Source: Streptomyces sp. NBC_00691 (GTDB lineage: Bacteria; Actinomycetota; Actinomycetes; Streptomycetales; Streptomycetaceae). From it: 64,000 nucleotides of DNA. Made by a program: the position numbers and the translations under genes. The stretch is taken from contig NZ_CP109007.1 of assembly GCF_036226665.1 (NCBI RefSeq), positions 6,386,001 through 6,450,000 on the forward strand, given 5' to 3'. Within the stretch, counting starts at the first letter, position 1, and every line of letters begins with the position of its first letter. Of the stretch, positions 59,513 to 64,000 are shown in pieces. The notes under the pieces were generated by a model, which saw only the letters and a program-made list of their open reading frames with translations, did not search any database and was not told the DNA's origin.

Positions 59513-60075
59513 AGCAGACCCCTCTCGGTGAGCAGCGCGTGGAGCTGCGCCGCGGACTCCTGCACGGTCTGGGTGTGGGACTCGATCCGCAGATCCGGGT
59601 TGCGCGGCTCGTCGTACGGGTCGTCGACGCCGGTGAGACCGCTGATCTCGCCGGCGGCCTGCTTGGCGTAGAGACCCTTCACGTCGCGTACGGAGCAGAC
59701 GTCCACCGGAGTGGCGACGTGCACCTCGACGTAGGGGGTGCCTTCGGACGCGTGGCGCTTGCGGACCGCCTCGCGGCTGTCCTCGTAGGGGGCGATGACG
59801 GGGACGAGGGCCTTCACGCCGTTGGAGGCGAGCAGTTCCGCGACGAACCCGATCCGCTGCACGTTGGTGTGCCGGTCCTCGCGGCTGAACCCGAGGCCCG
59901 CGGAGAGGAACTCGCGGATCTCGTCGCCGTCGAGCACCTCGACCCGGTGGCCCTCCTCGCGGAGCCGGCCTGCCAGCTCGTACGCGATGGTGGTCTTGCC
60001 GGCGCTCGGCAGGCCGGTGAGCCAGATGGTGGCACCCGTCACGTGCTTCTCCTGAACTTCCTGAGTGTCCGTCAT
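59509..60075 (-). CDS. cysC: Adenylyl-sulfate kinase
   Basis: 188 residues from ATG 60075, overlapping the cysH stop (ATGA). P-loop WLTGLPSAGKTTIAYEL, VLDGDEIREFL, EDRHTNVQRIGFVAEL and VKGLYAKQAAGEISGLTGVDDPYDEP. It phosphorylates APS to PAPS. Confidence 0.95.
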   Translation of the reverse strand: MTDTQEVQEKHVTGATIWLTGLPSAGKTTIAYELAGRLREEGHRVEVLDGDEIREFLSAGLGFSREDRHTNVQRIGFVAELLASNGVKALVPVIAPYEDSREAVRKRHASEGTPYVEVHVATPVDVCSVRDVKGLYAKQAAGEISGLTGVDDPYDEPRNPDLRIESHTQTVQESAAQLHALLTERGLL

Positions 60076-60779
60076 CCGTGCAGCCCGCATTCGGTCTTGC
60101 CGCGGCCCGCCCAGCGTCCGGCGCGGGCGTCCTCGCCCTCCAGGACGCGGCGGGTGCAGGGGGCGCAGCCGACGGAGGCGTAACCGTCCATCAGGAGCGG
60201 GTTGGTGAGGACGCCGTGCTCCGTGACGTACGCGTCGACGTCGTCCTGCGTCCAGCGGGCGATGGGGGAGACCTTGACCTTGCGGCGCTTCTCGTCCCAG
60301 CCGACGACCGGGGTGTTCGCCCGGGTCGGGGACTCGTCGCGGCGCAGCCCGGTCGCCCAGGCGCTGTACCGGGTCAGGCCCTCTTCGAGGGGCTTGACCT
60401 TGCGCAGCGCGCAGCACAGGTCGGGGTCGCGGTCGTGGAGCTTCGGGCCGTACTCGGCGTCCTGCTCGGCCACCGTCTGACGCGGGGTCAGGGTGATGAC
60501 GTTGACGTCCATGACGGCGTCGACGGCGTCACGGGTACCGATGGTCTCCTCGAAGTGGTAGCCGGTGTCGAGGAAGACGACGTCCACGCCGGGCCGGACC
60601 CGCGAGGCGAGATGGGCGACGACCGCGTCCTCCATGGAGGAGGTGACGCAGAAGCCCTCACCGAAGGTGTCCACGGCCCAGCGGAGGATCTCCAGCGCGG
60701 AGGCGTCCTCCAGATCGCGGCCGGCCTGCTCGGCGAGTGCCTTGAGGTCGGCCGTGGTGGTGTCCTGAGTGAGCGTCAT
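60072..60779 (-). CDS. cysH: APS/PAPS reductase with iron-sulfur cysteines
   Basis: 235 residues from ATG 60779. Adenylyl-sulfate reductase fold with FLDTGYHFEET, GLRRDESPTRA and the C-terminal catalytic ECGLHG. Two extra Cys pairs (LCCALRKVKP and GCAPCTRRVLEGE) bind a 4Fe-4S cluster in APS-specific reductases. It therefore probably uses APS directly, although a separate cysC for PAPS is present; this pairing occurs in actinobacteria. Overlaps the zinc-ribbon gene by four bases. Confidence 0.9.
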   Translation of the reverse strand: MTLTQDTTTADLKALAEQAGRDLEDASALEILRWAVDTFGEGFCVTSSMEDAVVAHLASRVRPGVDVVFLDTGYHFEETIGTRDAVDAVMDVNVITLTPRQTVAEQDAEYGPKLHDRDPDLCCALRKVKPLEEGLTRYSAWATGLRRDESPTRANTPVVGWDEKRRKVKVSPIARWTQDDVDAYVTEHGVLTNPLLMDGYASVGCAPCTRRVLEGEDARAGRWAGRGKTECGLHG

Positions 60780-60955
60780 ATCTCTTTCCCTCCAGGGGTG
60801 TTGCCCGAAGTACCGGGGGCGAGCAGCCCCAGGAACTTCAACTGGAAGGCTCGACTGCACGCGGCGCATTCCCAGGCGCCGTGACCCTGCTCGTTGGGGC
60901 GCAGGTCCTCGTCGCCGCAGTAGGGGCAGTGGAACGGTGCGGCACGCTCGCTCAT
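60776..60955 (-). CDS. Small zinc-ribbon protein of the sulfur operon
   Basis: 59 residues with two CxxC pairs (HCPYCGDE and WECAACSRAF) and a short hydrophobic tail LKFLGLLAPG. Its stop overlaps the cysH start (ATGA), so it is made with CysH. Similar peptides are common here in Streptomyces sulfur operons; I know no assigned role. A possible metal or cluster helper for CysH. Confidence 0.8.
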   Translation of the reverse strand: MSERAAPFHCPYCGDEDLRPNEQGHGAWECAACSRAFQLKFLGLLAPGTSGNTPGGKEI

Positions 60956-60983
60956 GACCGCTCCTCTCGGCGCTCGCTGTGGC

Positions 60984-62681
60984 TCACGACAGTGCCTCCT
61001 CCGAGGCGCGGGCCGCCCAGGTGGCGAAGCGCTCACCGGTCTCGCGCTCCGCCTGGAAGCGCTTGAGGACCCGCTCCACGTAGTCGGGGAGCTCGGCCGC
61101 GGTGACCTTGAGGCCGCGGACCTTGCGGCCGAAGCCGGCCTCCAGGCCGAGGGCGCCGCCCAGGTGCACCTGGTAGCCCTCGACGCGGTTGCCGTCGTCG
61201 TCCAGGACCAGCTGGCCCTTGAGCCCGATGTCCGCGACCTGGATGCGGGCGCAGGCGTTGGGGCAGCCGTTGATGTTGATCGTCAGCGGCTCGTCGAACT
61301 CCGGGACGCGGCGCTCCAGTTCGTCGATGAGCGAGGCGCCGCGGGCCTTGGTCTCGACGATCGCGAGCTTGCAGAACTCGATGCCGGTGCAGGCCATCGT
61401 GCCCCTGCGGAACGGGGTCGGGTTCACCCGCAGGTCGAGGGCCTCCAGAGCGGCGACCGCAGAGTCGAGCTGGGCCTCCTCGACGTCGAGCAGGATCATC
61501 TTCTGGTCCGCGGTGGTGCGCAGCCGGCCGGAGCCGTGCTGCTCGGCCAGACCGGCGATCTTGGTCAGGGTGGCACCGTCGACCCGGCCGACGCGCGGGG
61601 CGAAGCCGATGTAGAACCGGCCGTCGTTCTGCCGGTGCACGCCCATGTGGTCGCGCCACTGGCCGGCGGGCTGCTCGGGAGCGGGGCCGTCGTTCAGCTT
61701 GCGCTGGAGGTACTCGTCCTCCAGGACCTGGCGGAACTTCCCCGGGCCCCAGTCGGCGACGAGGAACTTCAGCCGGGCGCGGTTGCGCAGCCGGCGGTAG
61801 CCGTAGTCGCGGAAGATCGAGATGACGCCCTCGTAGACGTCCGGGACCTCGTCGAGGGAGACCCAGGTGCCGAGGCGGACGCCCAGCTTGGGGTTGGTGG
61901 AGAGGCCGCCGCCGACCCAGACGTCGAAGCCGGGGCCGTGTTCGGGGTGGTTCACGCCGACGAAGGCGATGTCGTTGATCTCGTGCGCCACGTCGAGCTG
62001 CGGCGAGCCGGAGACCGCGGACTTGAACTTGCGGGGCAGGTTGGAGAAGTCCTTGTTGCCGACGATCCGACGGTAGATCTCGTCGATCGCGGGCGTGCCG
62101 TCGATGATCTCGTCGGCCGCGATGCCGGCCACCGGGGAGCCGAGGATGACACGCGGGGTGTCGCCGCAGGCCTCGGTGGTGGACAGGCCGACCGCCTCCA
62201 GGCGGTTCCAGATCTCGGGAACGTCCTCGATGCGGATCCAGTGGTACTGGACGTTCTGCCGGTCCGTGATGTCGGCGGTGCCCCGGGCGAACTCCTCGGA
62301 GATCTCGCCGATGACCCGGAGCTGCTCGGTGGTCAGTCGGCCGCCGTCGATACGGACGCGGAGCATGAAGTACTCGTCGTCCAGCTCCTCCGGCTCCAGG
62401 ACACCCGTCTTGGTGCCGTCCAGACCCTGCTTGCGCTGGGTGTAGAGGCCCCACCAGCGCATGCGTCCGCGCAGGTCGTTGGGGTCGATGGAGTCGAATC
62501 CGCGCTTCGAGTAGACCGTCTCAATACGTGTCCGTACGTTGAGACCGTCGTCGTCCTTCTTGAACTGCTCATTGCCGTTCAGGGGGGTGAAGTGCCCCAC
62601 GGCCCACTGACCCTCGCCACGGTGGCGCCCGGTCTTGCGGCGTGCGGCGGCGGGAGTGGGGTTTTCCGGGGTGGCGGCCAT
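60984..62681 (-). CDS. Sulfite reductase (ferredoxin), siroheme-dependent
   Basis: 565 residues from ATG 62681 (GAAGGAC upstream). Two siroheme/4Fe-4S half repeats; the four cluster Cys lie in MACTGIEFCKLAIVETKARG and NGCPNACARIQVAD. Also HPEHGPGFDVWVGGGLSTNP and HYHWIRIEDVPE-like QYHWIRIED. Related to nitrite/sulfite reductase NirA; the position in the cys operon supports sulfite as substrate. Preceded by a Cys-containing leader ORF and an attenuator hairpin. Confidence 0.95.
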   Translation of the reverse strand: MAATPENPTPAAARRKTGRHRGEGQWAVGHFTPLNGNEQFKKDDDGLNVRTRIETVYSKRGFDSIDPNDLRGRMRWWGLYTQRKQGLDGTKTGVLEPEELDDEYFMLRVRIDGGRLTTEQLRVIGEISEEFARGTADITDRQNVQYHWIRIEDVPEIWNRLEAVGLSTTEACGDTPRVILGSPVAGIAADEIIDGTPAIDEIYRRIVGNKDFSNLPRKFKSAVSGSPQLDVAHEINDIAFVGVNHPEHGPGFDVWVGGGLSTNPKLGVRLGTWVSLDEVPDVYEGVISIFRDYGYRRLRNRARLKFLVADWGPGKFRQVLEDEYLQRKLNDGPAPEQPAGQWRDHMGVHRQNDGRFYIGFAPRVGRVDGATLTKIAGLAEQHGSGRLRTTADQKMILLDVEEAQLDSAVAALEALDLRVNPTPFRRGTMACTGIEFCKLAIVETKARGASLIDELERRVPEFDEPLTININGCPNACARIQVADIGLKGQLVLDDDGNRVEGYQVHLGGALGLEAGFGRKVRGLKVTAAELPDYVERVLKRFQAERETGERFATWAARASEEALS

Positions 62682-62714
62682 GGCGTCTTGTCCTTCGGGA
62701 CTGCGAGAGGGCGG

Positions 62715-62746
62715 CTCTGACCTGCACACTGGCGCTCAGGTCAGAG
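62715..62746 (-). promoter_or_regulatory. Attenuator-like hairpin before sulfite reductase
   Basis: CTCTGACCTG and its exact complement CAGGTCAGAG around 12 bases, 34 bases before the sulfite reductase start and 72 after the leader stop. Confidence 0.6.
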
Positions 62747-62817
62747 GGTGGCGCGTCAGTGCGCAGCAGGGTCGGGCAGAGTCGTGCTGAAAAGAGATCG
62801 CGGCGGTGCTGGTTCTC

Positions 62818-62901
62818 TCAGCGCGCCGGACAGATGGCGCTGGACATGCGGCCTAGGTCGACGTGCCGCCGACTCACCAAGGCAATTCCAGTTCCAGACA
62901 T
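62818..62901 (-). CDS. Cysteine-containing leader peptide of the sulfite reductase operon
   Basis: 27 codons from ATG 62901: MSGTGIALVSRRHVDLGRMS followed by SAICPAR. The SRRHVDLxRMSSAxC core is the pattern of the short leader peptides that precede sulfur-assimilation genes in Streptomyces, with a single Cys near the end. Stalling at that codon under cysteine shortage would change folding of the following mRNA, where the CTCTGACCTG hairpin lies. Confidence 0.8.
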   Translation of the reverse strand: MSGTGIALVSRRHVDLGRMSSAICPAR

Positions 62902-62924
62902 GACGGAAGCGTGTCACGGGACTT

Positions 62925-62937
62925 TGGACCCAGTCCA
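62925..62937. promoter_or_regulatory. Possible operator TGGAC-N3-GTCCA
   Basis: A 5-bp inverted repeat with three-base spacer, 24 bases upstream of the leader start, beside a second TGGAC. Too short to be certain. Confidence 0.3.
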
Positions 62938-63001
62938 GCATCGTCCAGAATGCGGACGTAGTCGTCTCGCTTCATGAGATGGTGTGGTCTGGGTCACGCG
63001 A

Positions 63002-63025
63002 AAGGGGCCCTGATCAGGGCCCCTT
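63002..63025 (-). terminator. Perfect 24-bp palindrome, terminator of the GNAT gene
   Basis: AAGGGGCCCTGA then its exact complement, 86 bases after the GNAT stop, followed on the minus strand by TTTCG. Confidence 0.65.
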
Positions 63026-63110
63026 CACCGGTCTGCGGTACGACGCACCGGTCGGCACACGGCGTGCGGCCTCCCCGGAGTGGCGTGCACCGGCGGCACG
63101 CCCGGCGGCG

Positions 63111-63680
63111 TCAGGCGTGGGCGCCCGGCCAGGGCCCCGGCGTCTCGCTCTCCTCGACCTCCTCCACCTTGGTGTCGAAGAGCCGGAAGCCGCGGCGCTC
63201 GTAGTTGGCCATGGCGTGCGGGCCGTCGAGCGAGCAGGTGTGCAGCCAGACGCGCTTCGTCGCCTCGCGGTCCGGCCAGCGCTCGGCCAGGTCCCAGGCC
63301 CGCGCCACCCCGTACGACAGCAGGTGACCACCGATCCGGCGCCCCCGGAAGGCCGGGATCAGGCCGAAGTAGACGATCTCCACGACACCGTCGTCCTGAG
63401 GGTCCAGCTCGACGTAACCGGCCGGCGTCCCCTTGTCGTACGCCACCCAGATCTCGGCGCCCGGCTTGTCGACGATCTCCTGCCACTGCTTGTACGTCAG
63501 CGACAGCCGGTCGTTCCAGCGGATGTCGCCGCCGACCGCCGTATAGAGGAAGCGGCTGTACTCCGGCGACGGGACCGCGGCCCGCGCGATCGTGATGTCG
63601 TCACCCTCCGGGACGGGGGAGGGGCGGAGATCGGACGGCGAGGTCTGTTCGAGGGACCAGGTGGTGAGAGTGATGCGCAT
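63111..63680 (-). CDS. GNAT family N-acetyltransferase
   Basis: 189 residues. Acetyl-CoA motif YFGLIPAFRGRRIGGHLLSY with VEIVYF before it, and a late YERRGFRLFDTKVEEVEE. The N-terminus has EYSRFLYTAVGGDIRWNDRLSL, a form common in Streptomyces relatives. Substrate unknown. Confidence 0.9.
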   Translation of the reverse strand: MRITLTTWSLEQTSPSDLRPSPVPEGDDITIARAAVPSPEYSRFLYTAVGGDIRWNDRLSLTYKQWQEIVDKPGAEIWVAYDKGTPAGYVELDPQDDGVVEIVYFGLIPAFRGRRIGGHLLSYGVARAWDLAERWPDREATKRVWLHTCSLDGPHAMANYERRGFRLFDTKVEEVEESETPGPWPGAHA

Positions 63681-63805
63681 GGGTTCATCGCATCACGACC
63701 CCGTCCGGCGGGGCGACCGGGGGCGGGGAGGGGGAAGCCTACGGTCCGGGTGTCCGCATGCTGGACGGCTGTGACCTGCCGAGACCCGGCCTGACCCCGT
63801 ACGCG

Positions 63806-64000
63806 CTACGCCCCCCGCGCGCTCGTGCCCGTGCGGGGGCCCCGTACCGCCGGCGCCAGGGAGTGGGGCAGCAGGTCCGCCGGGCGTTCCGGGCGGAGGA
63901 CCTCCACCGCGACCTCCTCGCTGAAGCGGTACGGACGGTGCGCGAGGACTCCGGCCAGGTTCCGGCGCACCCGGGACATCTCCGCCCGTACGGTCACCGT
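63806..64000 (-). CDS. C-terminal fragment of a probable GAF/regulatory protein
   Basis: Only the last 64 or so residues lie in the window; the start is beyond the right edge. TVRAEMSRVRRNLAGVLAHRPYRFSEEVAVEV resembles the C-terminal wing of a family of Streptomyces GAF-domain proteins that combine a GAF sensor with a helix-turn-helix-like tail. The call rests on memory of that tail and not on a visible GAF domain. Confidence 0.5.
   Translation of the reverse strand, partial: TVTVRAEMSRVRRNLAGVLAHRPYRFSEEVAVEVLRPERPADLLPHSLAPAVRGPRTGTSARGA

Noticed and set aside
1..64000. tRNA, rRNA, CRISPR or prophage signatures.
   Set aside because: None seen by eye; a dedicated search (tRNAscan-type and CRISPR finder) would be needed to exclude small RNAs.

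Overview
The window is high-GC actinobacterial chromosome, almost certainly Streptomyces. GTG starts are frequent, genes are dense on both strands, third positions are G/C-rich, several genes look leaderless, and there is an XRE/DUF397/ATP-binding regulator trio of the kind common in that genus. From memory of Streptomyces coelicolor gene order, the content (DUF692 protein, murC, and a cysN-D-C-H and sulfite reductase block) matches the core region around SCO6040-SCO6110. I could not run a comparison.

Layout. 1-8.8 kb: a DUF692 (MNIO) oxidase next to a TIGR04222 membrane protein cut by the left edge; a PTH2-type peptidyl-tRNA hydrolase; an AIM24 protein with a small ABC exporter and a zinc-ribbon peptide; a lipoprotein polysaccharide deacetylase; PPK2; and a Tat-exported PhoX-like protein. 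8.9-17 kb: OsmC, ZapE, a RibD-like reductase, a stress-like protein, murC, msrB, an SDR, then the DUF397 + XRE/DUF5753 + histidine-kinase-like ATPase set with a perfect 20-bp palindrome between its divergent halves. 17-21 kb: an elongation factor G paralogue with a single-base frameshift, preceded by a candidate 43-codon leader ORF and a 38-bp inverted repeat; then two adjacent genes sharing an Asn/Gly-rich motif, at the C-terminus of one and the N-terminus of the other. 21-26.4 kb: assorted enzymes and regulators. 26.4-38.7 kb: the three enzymes of glycogen-to-trehalose conversion (treZ, treY, glgX/treX), all on the minus strand, interrupted by a GNAT protein, an FHA protein, a ParB-like protein, a shortened cytochrome P450, a secreted protein and an MFS exporter. 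38.8-41.1 kb: a copper amine oxidase apparently split into two secreted proteins with an altered cofactor motif. 41.2-50.7 kb: a HEPN protein, an exonuclease, a hydrolase, a sugar ABC importer (two permeases and a binding protein, no ATPase), a DsbA-like nitroreductase and a secreted D,D-peptidase.

50.8-53.45 kb is the accessory patch: two small secreted ricin-type lectins in tandem, each behind a copy of the same 177-bp upstream segment, flanked by remnants of two different transposases. 53.45-63 kb is an assimilatory sulfur locus on the minus strand: sulfite reductase, a zinc-ribbon peptide, CysH, CysC, CysD, CysN, then a sulfonate-type ABC importer and a sirohydrochlorin chelatase-like protein. 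It takes sulfate or organosulfonates to sulfide. Two short Cys-containing leader ORFs, one before the sulfite reductase and one between cysN and the importer, suggest cysteine-responsive attenuation at two points. The window ends in a GNAT protein and the C-terminus of a probable GAF/regulatory protein.

The leads I rate highest are the paired Asn/Gly motif proteins (19.5-20.5 kb), the MNIO/TIGR04222 pair (0-2.1 kb), the split amine oxidase (38.8-41.1 kb), and the two sulfur leader peptides. I saw no tRNA, rRNA, CRISPR array or intact insertion sequence.
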